Source of the DNA: Candidatus Nanoarchaeia archaeon
GTDB taxonomy: Archaea > Nanobdellota > Nanobdellia > Woesearchaeales > JANQNE01
Assembly (NCBI GenBank): GCA_028279725.1
Contig: JANQNE010000007.1
Location: 163,406-214,475, forward strand
Direction: 5' to 3'
DNA: 51,070 bases
The position numbers and the translations under genes are program-made. Shown here one piece after another: positions 7,473 through 16,954 of the stretch. The notes beneath the pieces are model-generated. The model was not told the DNA's origin. It saw nothing but the letters and a program-made list of their open reading frames with translations, and did not search any database. The first letter of the stretch is position 1. Each line of letters begins with the position of its first letter.

Positions 7473-8273
7473 TTATTCTATATCAAGTGGCATTCCCACC
7501 AAAACTAATGTCTTATCGGGATCAGGTATTGTATCCATTAGTACAAGCTTAACAGTTGTGTTAAGTCCCTTAAAGCTTATATAAACATCCTGCTTTTCTT
7601 TGATCCATTCTCCATTCTCAAGGGTTCGGTCGATTGTTATAGTTCCCCTGGTCTCTGTCTGTCTCATCAGGTTATCGCTTTCATTATACACCCTCACATA
7701 CAGTTTTGGCATTATAGTACTTTCTCCTTCATTCAATACTGTATATCCAATGTTAGTTATCGTTCCCCAATTATCTCCTTTCATCTCAAAATCAACACTG
7801 TCTATCGCAACAGTCACATTAAATGCAGTATGTTGATGCTCAGTTGTTATATCTATCTCCTCTGCAAGATCACACACTGATCTGTTCAAGACTTCACTTC
7901 CATCTTCACATATGTAAATCCTCTCCTTCTTCCATTCACAGTCTTCTTCATCTCCAGCAACAGTTCCGTCTGAACATACATAACTTACTATGGGCTTTAT
8001 CTTCTCTTTTGTCGGGCATTCTGATTCATTAAATTCAGGACAGATACAAGCAGCACATTCTTTACATTCAGGACATTCAACAGCAGGACAATCATCTCTT
8101 CCACCGACCATAACTAACATACCTAGTATCAAAAATATTAGTATCAAAATTAATATCTTCAGCACACTAAGCCTATAAGTCCTGTAAAGTAGAGTATTCT
8201 TTATATTATGCCAGTGAAACTTAGGCATCAGCTCATTTCTGACTCCATACTTGAATATATCAGTTGGTTTCAT
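7473..8273 (-). CDS. Uncharacterised single-pass Cys-rich extracytoplasmic protein between pheS and pheT
   Basis: I do not recognise a named family. Residues 1-37 are a basic cytosolic N-terminus, 38-57 a strongly hydrophobic membrane anchor. Residues 60-90 are Cys-rich (Cys 62, 67, 70, 73, 76, 78 and 86, mostly in CPEC/CKEC pairs). Two related motifs follow, YVCSDGTVAGDEEDC (98-112) and YICEDGSEVLNRSVC (120-134). Residues 148-266 look like a beta-sandwich. The orientation implies the Cys motifs and beta domain lie outside the cell. The start ATG overlaps the pheS stop as ATGA, so it is translationally coupled to a tRNA synthetase despite no obvious functional link. Confidence 0.7.
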   Translation of the reverse strand: MKPTDIFKYGVRNELMPKFHWHNIKNTLLYRTYRLSVLKILILILIFLILGMLVMVGGRDDCPAVECPECKECAACICPEFNESECPTKEKIKPIVSYVCSDGTVAGDEEDCEWKKERIYICEDGSEVLNRSVCDLAEEIDITTEHQHTAFNVTVAIDSVDFEMKGDNWGTITNIGYTVLNEGESTIMPKLYVRVYNESDNLMRQTETRGTITIDRTLENGEWIKEKQDVYISFKGLNTTVKLVLMDTIPDPDKTLVLVGMPLDIE

Positions 8274-9796
8274 TTTATCCAGGCTTTCATCTCCCTCATC
8301 TGCTTAAGATCATTCTTATACAAATCCCTGATATCCGTTATCTTAAAATAACCGGATATTATCCTAGGCATACCCAATCCCCATGCTAACACCGGAGTCT
8401 CAACTCCAATCAGTGGTTTTGTAACTTCAGGCCTGAATATTCCAGCCCCTCCAAACTCAACCCATTCTTTCTTTACAGGATGATAAACATCAACCTCCAC
8501 ACTTGGTTCTGTATAAGGAAAATGAGCAGGTCTCATCCTTACATCAGGATAACCCATCTTTCCAAAAAATTCTCTCAAATATCCTTTAAGGTTCTTAAGA
8601 TTAGCATCAGGATCAACGACTATCCCTTCAACCTGATAAAACTCAAAAAGATGTTTCCAGTCCAAAGTTTCGTTCCTGAAAACCTTTCCTACAGAAAAGA
8701 ACTTTGCAGGTAGATCTTCTTTTTTCAGCTTATTTATTGTCTGAGCACTCAATACAGTGGTATGTGTTCTCAAAAGCAGCTCCTTAGCTCTCTCCTCTGA
8801 CCACACACTCTGCCATCCTTTGCTTCCTGTATCCCCTCCATTCTCATGAACATCTTTTATTTTCTTAAAAAATGAAGGCAGCTTGCCTTGTTTAGGATTT
8901 TTCAGATAAAATGTGTCCTGCATCTCCCTGGCAGGATGATCTTGCGGAACAAATAAAGAATCCAGATCCCAGAAACTTGACTGCACCATATTTCCTTCCA
9001 TTTCCTTAAATCCAAGATCAAGCCAGATTCTTTTGATATAATCAATAGACTGGTTTACAAAATGCCTTTTTCCTCCGAAAACTGAAGGAACATTGATCTT
9101 TATATCATAACCTCTGAACTGTTTCTTCTTCCAGCTTCCGTCCTTGATCATCTTTGGAGTCAATACATCAATTACATCTCCGGCATCTCCAAGATCTTTC
9201 AATAGATCTCTGCCCAAAGAAGTTAAAGTCACAGTCCTCAACTTGACAATTTCAGTTTTCAGTATACTTTTCCTTTTCTTAAGATTATCATAAGCCAGTT
9301 TATCTAGATCTTTTAATGATCCTACTTCAACAGGAAAATCTCCCTTAAGAAACTGTTCTTCAGGAGATTCTTTGTCTAACATTCTCTTCCCATGGGCTGT
9401 TATAGAAAGCTCTCCTCCTTTTAGTATCGAGATCGCAGCTTTTTTCTTCAGTATCCCAAGACAGGCATTCTTTTCATTCTTATCTAAAGTTGCAAACTTT
9501 ACTTCAGAAAGTTTTATCTTCTCCTTTTCATTAATGATCTTAAGAAACCGCTTTTCTGGTAATCCTCCCTCTTTAACATAAAATTTTCCGTTCTTATCAA
9601 GGCTTACCCTCTCCTTAACTTCTTCATCTATCTTTACCAGCTCTTTGTTGGCCAGCCATTGTAAAGCTCTCATAACTTCAATATCTTTTAACTTAGTCTC
9701 TTCCAAAATATCATCAAAAGAATTAAATTTATCCAAAACAACTATTACCTTTCTTTCCAATGGGTGCAACGTATTTGCTAGATTCTTGATATCCAC
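8270..9796 (-). CDS. pheS: Phenylalanine--tRNA ligase alpha subunit
   Basis: This is the catalytic subunit of PheRS. The N-terminal third contains winged-helix DNA-binding-like repeats (HPLERKVIVVLDKF, MRALQWLANKELV) as in archaeal and eukaryotic enzymes; the C-terminal half is the class II aminoacyl-tRNA synthetase core with motif 1 region (GFKEMEGNMVQSSFWDLDSL), FVPQDHPARE, motif 2 (GKVFRNETLDWKHLFEFYQV) and motif 3 (GLGMPRIISGYFKITDIR). No ATG is available; I favour GTG at 9796 because GGGGTT (9803-9808) sits at proper spacing, while TTG at 9802 would be too close. A TATA box lies at 9831-9840. It heads the pheS-membrane protein-pheT operon. Confidence 0.95.
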   Translation of the reverse strand: MDIKNLANTLHPLERKVIVVLDKFNSFDDILEETKLKDIEVMRALQWLANKELVKIDEEVKERVSLDKNGKFYVKEGGLPEKRFLKIINEKEKIKLSEVKFATLDKNEKNACLGILKKKAAISILKGGELSITAHGKRMLDKESPEEQFLKGDFPVEVGSLKDLDKLAYDNLKKRKSILKTEIVKLRTVTLTSLGRDLLKDLGDAGDVIDVLTPKMIKDGSWKKKQFRGYDIKINVPSVFGGKRHFVNQSIDYIKRIWLDLGFKEMEGNMVQSSFWDLDSLFVPQDHPAREMQDTFYLKNPKQGKLPSFFKKIKDVHENGGDTGSKGWQSVWSEERAKELLLRTHTTVLSAQTINKLKKEDLPAKFFSVGKVFRNETLDWKHLFEFYQVEGIVVDPDANLKNLKGYLREFFGKMGYPDVRMRPAHFPYTEPSVEVDVYHPVKKEWVEFGGAGIFRPEVTKPLIGVETPVLAWGLGMPRIISGYFKITDIRDLYKNDLKQMREMKAWIK

Positions 9797-9830
9797 TGTC
9801 AAAACCCCTTAAATAATCAATAAATGCTCT

Positions 9831-9840
9831 ATTTATATAC
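9831..9840 (-). promoter_or_regulatory. TATA box of the pheS operon
   Basis: On the minus strand GTATATAAAT lies about 25 bases upstream of the expected transcript start (near 9810), which would give a leader of about 14 bases carrying the GGGGTT ribosome-binding site of pheS. Confidence 0.55.
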
Positions 9841-9844
9841 TTTT

Positions 9845-10657
9845 TTATCCTCTTCCGACTGATTTAGCAACTTTTCTTACTTCTTCAACCAATCTTCCAA
9901 ATTCATCTATATCTATTGTCTGATCCTTGTCAGAGATAGACTTCTCAGGATCAACATGTGCTTCAATCATAAGCCCATCACAACCAGAAGCAACTGCTGC
10001 TTTACCCATAGGAACGACAAAACTCCTAACTCCAGTGCCATGGCTAGGATCTACAACAACAGGCAGATGTGTTTTCTCTTTCAAAGCCGGAACTAAAGAA
10101 AGATCCAGTGTATTTCTCGTATATGTATTGAAGGTTCTTATCCCTCTTTCACACAATATAACATCATTATTCCCTTCAGCAGCAATATACTCAGCTGCAT
10201 TGATAAATTCATCTAAAGTTGCACTCATCCCTCTTTTCAAAAGAACAGGCTTTCCTGCTTTTCCAACTTCTTTTAGTAAAGAAAAGTTCTGCATATTCCT
10301 TGTTCCGACCTGTAATATATCAGCATACTTTGCAACTAACTCAACATCTTTTGTATCCATGACTTCTGTAACAATAGGAAGTCCAGTCTCATCTCTTGCA
10401 GCTTTCAAACACTTTAATCCTTCTTCGCCCATACCTTGAAACGAATAAGGGTTTGTTCTTGGCTTAAACGCACCCCCTCTCAGCATATCTGCTCCTTTTT
10501 CTTTAAGAGCTTTAGCAATCCCAATAATCTCTTCTTTTCCAGAAATAGCACAAGGTCCGGCAATAAAAACTATATTCTTCCCTCCAATTTTGACCCCATT
10601 AACATCTATGATAGTATTTTTTTTCTTTCTTTTCCTGCTAACTTTTAATTCTCCCAT
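9845..10657 (-). CDS. aroF: 3-deoxy-7-phosphoheptulonate (DAHP) synthase, type I-beta
   Basis: The enzyme condenses phosphoenolpyruvate with erythrose 4-phosphate to start the shikimate pathway. The TIM-barrel signatures are present: FIAGPCAISGKEE, the KPRTNPYSFQG substrate-binding motif that separates DAHP synthases from KDO-8-phosphate synthases (which have KANRS/T), ILQVGTRNMQNFSLL, LLKRGMSATLDEF, VILCERGIRTF and VVVDPSHGTG. At 270 residues it is the core barrel preceded by a short basic N-terminus, without the ACT or chorismate-mutase regulatory domains. No other shikimate genes lie in the window. The gene has an unusual leader with two strong hairpins (10674-10725). Confidence 0.9.
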   Translation of the reverse strand: MGELKVSRKRKKKNTIIDVNGVKIGGKNIVFIAGPCAISGKEEIIGIAKALKEKGADMLRGGAFKPRTNPYSFQGMGEEGLKCLKAARDETGLPIVTEVMDTKDVELVAKYADILQVGTRNMQNFSLLKEVGKAGKPVLLKRGMSATLDEFINAAEYIAAEGNNDVILCERGIRTFNTYTRNTLDLSLVPALKEKTHLPVVVDPSHGTGVRSFVVPMGKAAVASGCDGLMIEAHVDPEKSISDKDQTIDIDEFGRLVEEVRKVAKSVGRG

Positions 10658-10673
10658 TTTATCTCAAAATTAT

Positions 10674-10725
10674 GAAAATCCCAAGTGGATTTTCAGGATG
10701 CTAAAAGACCTTGTCTTTTAAGCAT
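10674..10725 (-). promoter_or_regulatory. Two tandem hairpins in the leader of the DAHP synthase gene
   Basis: Hairpin A pairs GAAAATCC (10674-10681) with GGATTTTC (10687-10694) around a 5-base loop. Hairpin B pairs ATGCT+AAAAGAC (10698-10709) with GTCTTTT+AGCAT (10713-10725) around a CTT loop, with one bulged A: a 12-bp stem. A TATA-like TTATATATTT (minus strand, about 10735-10745) would start the transcript near 10720, inside or at the foot of hairpin B, so A and probably B lie in the 5' leader. Function is unknown: mRNA stability, regulation or an operator are all possible. Confidence 0.5.
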
Positions 10726-10780
10726 AACATTAAGAAATATATAAGTTTAATGGTAAAAAGAAAAGAAATAAATGAAAAGC

Positions 10781-11584
10781 TTATGTGCTCTTCATATCTT
10801 TCCATGCAAGGTTAAACATTCCGTCTAATGCCTTTGCAAAGAATGGTGTGTTTACCCAGATACCCATGTCATATGTAGGATGTACTTCGCTGTCATCCAA
10901 GACCATGAAAACTAGTTCTTTTCCGTCAACAACACAGAATCTTGCGCTGATCTTATCAACATTCTTCACTTCAGCAACTTTGCTCAATTCCTTCACTGCA
11001 TCTTTTGATTCTTTTGTTATTGGAGCAGCAACTCTGATCTTAACTCCTTTTTTCTTAAGCTTCTCGAATGTTGGCATCAGTCCTTCAACTTTTCTGATCA
11101 ATCCTTGTGCTGTTGTCATAAGTGTTACACTTTCTTCAGCATTTCTGATTGTCAGCTCAATGTGATTATATAAGTTATGTCTTCCCCTCAAGCTTCCTGA
11201 AAGATCTGCAGGCTCTATCAATTCCACACCCTGTGTGTGTAATGTATTAAGCTCACCGATAACATCAGTTCCTTTAAGATTCTCTAATCTTCTTACTTTC
11301 TCTTCAGCATCTGTTCTCATGTTTTTCTTAACTCTTTCAACAACTTCTGCTGGAGGTACTGCCATATACTTTATTGGCTTTCCTAGCTTCATAACTACAA
11401 ACCCTTTCTTCTCCAATGATTCAAGAACATCATAGCTTCTTGACCTTGGAACATTTGCAATATCACTCAACTCTCCTGCTGTTGAAACCCCTCTAGAAAG
11501 CAATGCTGTCCAAATCTTTACTTCATAAAGATTCAGCGAGAAATACCTTCTTAATTTGCTTAAAAATTCTTCTTTAACTATCAT
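10781..11584 (-). CDS. TrmB-family transcriptional regulator (copy 1)
   Basis: This is a predicted DNA-binding regulator. The N-terminal winged helix (about residues 1-70) includes LYEVKIWTALLSRGVSTAGE, the recognition helix ANVPRSRSYDVLESLEKKGF and a wing with KLGKPIKYMAVPP; a linker coiled coil follows, then a C-terminal phospholipase-D-like TrmB sensor domain (ESVTLMTTAQGLI, ARFCVVDGKELVFMVLDD, DMGIWVNTPFFAKA). I start at ATG 11584 because a GGGGGGATGG ribosome-binding region precedes it and because the paralogue at 41671-42495 begins at the same residue; a longer in-frame extension to 11647 is probably untranslated. Ligand and targets cannot be read from the sequence. Confidence 0.85.
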   Translation of the reverse strand: MIVKEEFLSKLRRYFSLNLYEVKIWTALLSRGVSTAGELSDIANVPRSRSYDVLESLEKKGFVVMKLGKPIKYMAVPPAEVVERVKKNMRTDAEEKVRRLENLKGTDVIGELNTLHTQGVELIEPADLSGSLRGRHNLYNHIELTIRNAEESVTLMTTAQGLIRKVEGLMPTFEKLKKKGVKIRVAAPITKESKDAVKELSKVAEVKNVDKISARFCVVDGKELVFMVLDDSEVHPTYDMGIWVNTPFFAKALDGMFNLAWKDMKST

Positions 11585-11780
11585 TAAACCATCCCCCCTC
11601 TTTTTTTTTGTAGACGCCGCGTTTTTACCCGCGACATGAACAAACAAATACTACTACTTAATATATGTTACGATTTTTTACCCCATGCCAGTACTTCCAG
11701 CATTATCAAACAATCATAACACATATCATATTACTATGTAGTGATTTATTTGATTCACTTCTAAAGAGAAATATAGCAAT

Positions 11781-11800
11781 ACTAGTATTTAAAGCTTTCT
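11781..11800 (-). promoter_or_regulatory. Putative BRE/TATA upstream of TrmB-like copy 1, implying a long leader
   Basis: On the minus strand AGAAAGCTTTAAATACTAGT lies about 203 bases upstream of the ATG at 11584. A closely similar element (CCTTTAAATATTAGT) lies at an almost equal distance before the paralogue at 41671-42495. A nearer TATA-like element (ACATATATTAAG, about 11658-11669) could instead give a leader of about 55 bases. The rest of 11648-11819 has no gene that I can support. Confidence 0.35.
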
Positions 11801-11819
11801 ACAGTTCTCGAGGAAGAAA

Positions 11820-13793
11820 TTACTCCACTCTACTGTCAAACAAAACCTTAACAACTTGAGGGTTTGCCAAAGTAGTTATATCTCCTTCAAACTCTTTTCC
11901 CTCAGCGATTGATTTCAGTATCCTTCTCATGATCTTTCCTGATCTTGTCTTAGGCAACGCATCTGCAAACTGCAGCTTGTCTGGCTTAGCGATTGGTCCG
12001 ATCTCCTTAGATACATGTTTAGCCAGCTCTTTCTTAAGATCATCGCTCATCTCTGCTCCTTCTTTCAAAGTCACAAATGCATATATCCCCTGCCCTTTAA
12101 GTTCATGAGGCATCGGAACAACTGCTGCTTCAGCGATAGCTTCATGAGAAACTAATGCAGATTCTACTTCTGCAGTCCCAATCCTATGGCCAGAAACATT
12201 TACAACATCATCAAGTCTTCCCATAACCCAGAAATCTCCATCTTCATCAACCTTTGCTCCATCTCCAGTAAAATACATTCCTGGATATTTTGAGAAATAA
12301 GTTTTCTTGTATCTTTCAGGATCACCATATACATTTCTTATCATTGAAGGCCATGGTCTCTTTATTACAAGATAACCTCCTTCCTCTGCTTTAGCCTCTT
12401 CCCCATTCTCCTTCAGTATTACAGGAACAACTCCGGGGAATGGTCTGTTAGCAGATCCAGGCTTTAATGTCATAGCTCCGGGCAAAGGTGTTATTAAAAT
12501 TCCACCTGTTTCTGTCTGCCACCATGTATCTACAATAGGACACTTTCCTTTCCCGATAACTTCATGATACCACATCCAAGCTTCAGGATTGATTGGCTCT
12601 CCTACGGATCCTAATAATCTCAAACTAGATAAGTCGCGTTTGTTTGGCCATTCATCTCCTTCTCTCATCAAAGCTCTTATTGCTGTCGGCGCAGTATAAA
12701 ATAGACTGACTTTATATTTCTCAACTATCTGCCAAACTCTGTCAGGCTCTGGATAAAATGGAACTCCTTCAAACATAAGTGTTGTCGCTCCATTTGCAAG
12801 AGGACCATAGACAATATAAGAATGTCCTGTTATCCACCCGATGTCCGCAGTACACCAATACACATCTTCTTCTCTTACATCAAATATCCATTTGAAAGTC
12901 TGATAAGTATAAACCATATATCCTCCAGTAGAATGTAAAACTCCTTTTGGTTTGCCTGTTGTTCCTGATGTATATAAGATAAATGAAGGGTGTTCTGATT
13001 CCACTGATTCTGCTTCACATTCAGCAGAAATACCTTCAGCATTCATCTCATTATCCCACCAGAAATCTCTTCCTTCTTTCATATTAACTTCATTCTCTGA
13101 TCTCTTGACAACAATAACTTCTTCAACTGTTTTGCATCCATCAATTATCTTGTCAACTCCATCTTTAAGCGGGATAACCTTTCCTTTCCTTACACTTCCA
13201 TCAGAAGTAACAAGCAGCCTAGCTTCACAGTCATTTATCCTGTCAGCTAATGAGTTAGGTGAAAATCCTCCAAAGACGATAGAATGTATTGCTCCTACTC
13301 TGACACAGGCCAGCATAGCAATCGCCAGCTCAGGAATCATTGGAAGATATAGACAAACTCTGTCTCCTTTCTTTATCCCTCTTTTCTTAAGAACATTTGC
13401 AAACTTGCATACTTCTTCATGTAATTGTTTATATGTAAATTTCCTTACAAGATCTTCAGGCTCTCCTTGCCATATAAGTGCAACCTTGTCTCCTCTCTCT
13501 TTAAGGTTCATATCCAGGCAATTATAAGAGATGTTAGTCTCTCCTCCTTCAAACCATCTACTTTCCGGTTTTTTTGGATCCCATGATTCTACTTTATCCC
13601 ATTTCTTAAACCAATGAAGCTGTCCTGCTATCTCAGACCAGAACTTTTCAGGATCATTGACAGATTCATCGTATACCTTTTGATATTCTTTTAGTGACTT
13701 TATGTGTGCTTTCTCACTGAACTCCTTTGATGGAGGAAATTTTCTGCTTTCATGCATTACAGATGTTATGGTTCCTTCTTCTATTTTGACCAC
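11820..13793 (-). CDS. acs: Acetyl-CoA synthetase, AMP-forming
   Basis: The enzyme activates acetate to acetyl-AMP and then acetyl-CoA, releasing AMP and PPi. The full-length ANL-superfamily protein (657 residues from the GTG) has the family N-terminus with RKFPPSKEF, the P-loop-like [11 protein letters not shown] (274-284), [10 protein letters not shown], the YFTGDGA/hinge region and the C-terminal [11 protein letters not shown] whose Lys620 is the catalytic and acetylation-regulated lysine. Start is uncertain: GTG 13793 lies inside a GAGGTG ribosome-binding sequence, ATG 13757 trims conserved residues, and an ATA at 13784 has ideal spacing. It precedes no partner in its operon but lies just downstream of the ion-pumping pyrophosphatase gene. 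Most archaea use the ADP-forming enzyme instead. Confidence 0.95.
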   Translation of the reverse strand: MVKIEEGTITSVMHESRKFPPSKEFSEKAHIKSLKEYQKVYDESVNDPEKFWSEIAGQLHWFKKWDKVESWDPKKPESRWFEGGETNISYNCLDMNLKERGDKVALIWQGEPEDLVRKFTYKQLHEEVCKFANVLKKRGIKKGDRVCLYLPMIPELAIAMLACVRVGAIHSIVFGGFSPNSLADRINDCEARLLVTSDGSVRKGKVIPLKDGVDKIIDGCKTVEEVIVVKRSENEVNMKEGRDFWWDNEMNAEGISAECEAESVESEHPSFILYTSGTTGKPKGVLHSTGGYMVYTYQTFKWIFDVREEDVYWCTADIGWITGHSYIVYGPLANGATTLMFEGVPFYPEPDRVWQIVEKYKVSLFYTAPTAIRALMREGDEWPNKRDLSSLRLLGSVGEPINPEAWMWYHEVIGKGKCPIVDTWWQTETGGILITPLPGAMTLKPGSANRPFPGVVPVILKENGEEAKAEEGGYLVIKRPWPSMIRNVYGDPERYKKTYFSKYPGMYFTGDGAKVDEDGDFWVMGRLDDVVNVSGHRIGTAEVESALVSHEAIAEAAVVPMPHELKGQGIYAFVTLKEGAEMSDDLKKELAKHVSKEIGPIAKPDKLQFADALPKTRSGKIMRRILKSIAEGKEFEGDITTLANPQVVKVLFDSRVE

Positions 13794-13845
13794 CTCATAA
13801 TATCGTGCAGAAAGAGCAACTCATTATTAAGGTTAACTGAAAAAA

Positions 13846-15822
13846 TTAGATAAAAAGTGGAGCAAAAACCAAGGCCACTATCGATATTAACTTAATCAAT
13901 ATATTTAAAGAAGGACCTGATGTATCTTTGAATGGATCACCGACAGTATCTCCAACAACCGCTGCTTTATGTGTGCTTGATCCTTTTCCGCCAAGATTTC
14001 CTTCTTCGATATACTTCTTTGCATTGTCCCAAGCTCCTCCTGCATTTGCCATAAACACAGCCAAAAGAAATCCTGTAACTGTGGCTCCCATAAGCAAACC
14101 GCCTAGAGCATCAACTCCTATGAACAATCCCACTAAAACAGGGATGATCACAGCAAGCAAGCTAGGTAAGATCATCTCTTTAAGAGCAGCATGTGTTGAT
14201 ATCGATATACATTTTTCATAATCTGGCTTTTTAGTTCCTTTCATTATAGCTTTATTCTTGAACTGTCTTCTTACTTCATTGACTATCTGATAAGCAGCTT
14301 TCCCCACAGCTTTCATTGTTAATGAAGAAAATAAAAATGGAAGCACAGCTCCGACAAAAACACCGACAATAACAGTAGGCTCTGTCAACCCCATTATAGG
14401 TTCTACGCCAGTCAGCTGCTTGATCACCTGAGTATAAGAAGCAAACAAAGCCAAAGCTGTTAATGCAGCTGATCCTATGGCAAAACCTTTCCCTATGGCT
14501 GCTGTTGTATTCCCCACAGCATCAAGCTGCTCCGTTCTTTTTCTGACATTAGGGCCTATATTTGCCATCTCTGATATTCCCGCTGCATTGTCTGCAACAG
14601 GCCCGTAAGTGTCAGTAGCTAAAGTTATCCCTAAAGTTGACAGCATACCTACAGCTGCTATTGCTATCCCATATAATCCTGCAAAATTATAAGCCAACAG
14701 TATTGCTGCACTTACCGCTAACACAGGGATTATTGTAGACATCATCCCGACAGAAAGTCCTTGTATTATGTTAGTTGCAGATCCGGTCTTTGATGCTTCA
14801 GCAATTGATTTTGCAGGCTTTTTATCAGTAGCAGTATAATATTGTGTAGAAATCCCTATCACTACCCCTGCACCAAGACCTGATATTGTAGCATACAAAA
14901 TCCCATTATCTCCTATAAAATGATCTATCAAGAAATAAGATAAGACAGCCATCAATAATGCCGCAGTAAATATTCCTTTATTCAAAGCTGAATGAGGATT
15001 AGATTTTTTTCCTGTCCTGACAAAAAAAGTTCCGATTATTGAACATAAGATGCCAAGCGCAGCCAAAGCCATGGGCAATATAACATAGCCATCAGTGACC
15101 TTAGGTGTTAAGGTTATCATAACCCCCAACACCATTGCAGCGATTATAGAATCTACATAGCTTTCAAATAGATCAGCACCCATTCCCGCAACATCGCCGA
15201 CATTATCTCCTACATTATCTGCTATAACTGCAGGATTTCTTGGATCATCTTCAGGAATGGATTTTTCAACTTTTCCCACAAGATCAGCTCCAACATCTGC
15301 AGCCTTCGTATATATGCCTCCACCAACTCTTGCAAACAGAGCGATTGAAGAAGCTCCAAATCCAAACCCATAGATGATATTTGGATCTCCAAATATATGA
15401 TAAAGAACACTTACACCTAACAAGCCAAGACCGACGACAGATAACCCCATCACAGTTCCTGAAGAAAAAGCGATCTTCAACCCATGATTGATGCTTTCCT
15501 TTGATGCCTGCGCTGTCCTTGCATTTGCTTTTGTTGCGATCCTCATCCCTATATTTCCTGCTAATGCTGAAAATATTGCTCCGGTGACAAAAGATAATGC
15601 TAATTCACGATTCAAAAACACAGCAAGAACGATCATAACAATGATGACAAAAATAACTAAGATCCTATATTCTTTATTCAGAAAAGTCATAGCACCAGAG
15701 TGTATTGTGTCAGATAATTCTTTCATCTTCTCATTCCCGGAAGATTCCTTAAGAATTGAGACAGCTTTTATAATTGCAACAACTAATGCAAAGATTGCAA
15801 TCAAAGATATGTACAGCAACAT
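13846..15822 (-). CDS. hppA: Membrane-bound ion-translocating pyrophosphatase, K+-dependent type
   Basis: The enzyme hydrolyses cytoplasmic PPi and pumps H+ or Na+ across the membrane. The 658-residue protein has about 16 hydrophobic segments and all signature motifs: [11 protein letters not shown] (176-186), the [18 protein letters not shown] segment (203-220) and a C-terminal [20 protein letters not shown]. The selectivity positions in [11 protein letters not shown] are Ala441 and Gly444 rather than Lys/Thr, the pattern of K+-dependent enzymes. Whether it pumps H+ or Na+ cannot be settled by eye. A perfect GGAGGTG ribosome-binding site supports the ATG. It lies immediately upstream of acs, which produces PPi. 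Confidence 0.95.
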   Translation of the reverse strand: MLLYISLIAIFALVVAIIKAVSILKESSGNEKMKELSDTIHSGAMTFLNKEYRILVIFVIIVMIVLAVFLNRELALSFVTGAIFSALAGNIGMRIATKANARTAQASKESINHGLKIAFSSGTVMGLSVVGLGLLGVSVLYHIFGDPNIIYGFGFGASSIALFARVGGGIYTKAADVGADLVGKVEKSIPEDDPRNPAVIADNVGDNVGDVAGMGADLFESYVDSIIAAMVLGVMITLTPKVTDGYVILPMALAALGILCSIIGTFFVRTGKKSNPHSALNKGIFTAALLMAVLSYFLIDHFIGDNGILYATISGLGAGVVIGISTQYYTATDKKPAKSIAEASKTGSATNIIQGLSVGMMSTIIPVLAVSAAILLAYNFAGLYGIAIAAVGMLSTLGITLATDTYGPVADNAAGISEMANIGPNVRKRTEQLDAVGNTTAAIGKGFAIGSAALTALALFASYTQVIKQLTGVEPIMGLTEPTVIVGVFVGAVLPFLFSSLTMKAVGKAAYQIVNEVRRQFKNKAIMKGTKKPDYEKCISISTHAALKEMILPSLLAVIIPVLVGLFIGVDALGGLLMGATVTGFLLAVFMANAGGAWDNAKKYIEEGNLGGKGSSTHKAAVVGDTVGDPFKDTSGPSLNILIKLISIVALVFAPLFI

Positions 15823-15876
15823 AATAGCACCTCCTCAATATTCAAAAAAGAACTAGTAGTATATATAAGTGTTTTG

Positions 15877-16938
15877 TTAATAGTTCAACTTGTATCTTAA
15901 TATCGCAGCAATCCCGCTAAGGCCCCCTAATTTCTTTCCACCTTCATGGTCTGATGATATGATATGAACTTCACCTTTCATAGAATCGGTTTTTTTCATT
16001 ATCACTTCAATCTTTTCATATTTTCCTTCTTTCCTTGTCTTCTGGATAAGCTTATCAGAAACCAATAAGACTTCTATCGCCCCTGCTTCAGAAGCAGCAG
16101 TAACTTCTTTAATACCATAAGCAGCTAATCCTTCTTTAGAGATTTCAGCAAGTAATTTTTCTACAAGAGTTATTTCTTTGCTTATCCTGTCTTTCCTTAA
16201 AATCTCTCTAACCTCTCCTCTTCTCAATACTTCATTTATAGCATTCTCTCCTACAGATGAACATGTAGCTAATACTACCTTCTTCTTCAGGTCTTCATCA
16301 GTTATCTGCTTTTGCAGATCTTCCTTAAAGAAAGCAGGACTTGCCAACACAATATAGTCAAGTTTGTATCTTTTTGAATATTCAGTTGTAGTCTTTATTA
16401 TATCAGCATAAAATGATCCGCCTTTACTTGCTCTCTCTTCCTTTTTCTCTACTTCTCCTTTAAGACTGCTGATCATCTCATAGCCATATTTCTTTGACAA
16501 TGCAAAATATACTTCTTCTCTGTCAAAATTACATATCAATATCTTAGGGACTTTAGTCTCACTAGCCTCCTTCAGCACATTCAGCTGATACTTAAGCCAT
16601 TTCTCTTTGATTATCTTTATCTCACTTCCTTCTTCTAGATTAAATGTATGATGGCTTCCCCTAGGAACATCTTCAGGCCCTTCAACTACAATACCCGCAA
16701 CTCTCAAGACATTAGAATGTTTGGAAAACTCTACTTTCTCAACTTCAAGAGTCATAAAAACAGCTTTCTTGCTCACACTCCCTTTTTCCTCATCGCCACC
16801 TTTCTTTATCTTCCTGTAAGTCTTCCCAGAAATCTTGTCTTTAGTGTCTATTAAGCTGCTTAAATACCACAAATCATCCAGGTTTTCCAATTTAACCTTT
16901 ATTACGCCTTTTTTAGTATCAGAAAGCACTGTTTTCAT
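15877..16938 (-). CDS. pelA: Pelota/Dom34 mRNA-surveillance protein
   Basis: Pelota recognises stalled ribosomes with an empty or blocked A site and, with ABCE1, splits them. The 353 residues show the SM-like N-terminal domain (KVKLENLDDLWYLSSLI through GSHHTFNLEEG), the eRF1-like central domain (KILICNFDREEVYFALSKKYG, DYIVLASPAFFKEDL) and the C-terminal L7Ae-like domain (LAAYGIKEVTAASEAGAIE, VHIISSDHEGGKKLGGLSGI). As in Pelota, no GGQ tripeptide is present in the central domain. I start at ATG 16938 (MKTVLSDTKKG); upstream in-frame sequence is non-homologous and overlaps the promoter. The TATA palindrome at 16955-16970 would make this mRNA leaderless. Confidence 0.95.
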   Translation of the reverse strand: MKTVLSDTKKGVIKVKLENLDDLWYLSSLIDTKDKISGKTYRKIKKGGDEEKGSVSKKAVFMTLEVEKVEFSKHSNVLRVAGIVVEGPEDVPRGSHHTFNLEEGSEIKIIKEKWLKYQLNVLKEASETKVPKILICNFDREEVYFALSKKYGYEMISSLKGEVEKKEERASKGGSFYADIIKTTTEYSKRYKLDYIVLASPAFFKEDLQKQITDEDLKKKVVLATCSSVGENAINEVLRRGEVREILRKDRISKEITLVEKLLAEISKEGLAAYGIKEVTAASEAGAIEVLLVSDKLIQKTRKEGKYEKIEVIMKKTDSMKGEVHIISSDHEGGKKLGGLSGIAAILRYKLNY

Positions 16939-16954
16939 ACTATAAAAAGAAAAA

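Noticed and set aside
9927-10439. A 170-codon plus-strand open frame opposite the DAHP synthase gene.
   Set aside because: The minus-strand protein has complete family motifs; the opposite frame is a Ser/Phe-rich shadow.
10674-10725. The two hairpins considered as a small palindrome-rich mobile element or IS200/IS605 end.
   Set aside because: There is no transposase, no second set of ends and no other copy in the window; a leader structure is simpler.
12952-13527. A 191-codon open frame antisense to acs.
   Set aside because: It overlaps the conserved catalytic core of Acs and has no recognisable features.
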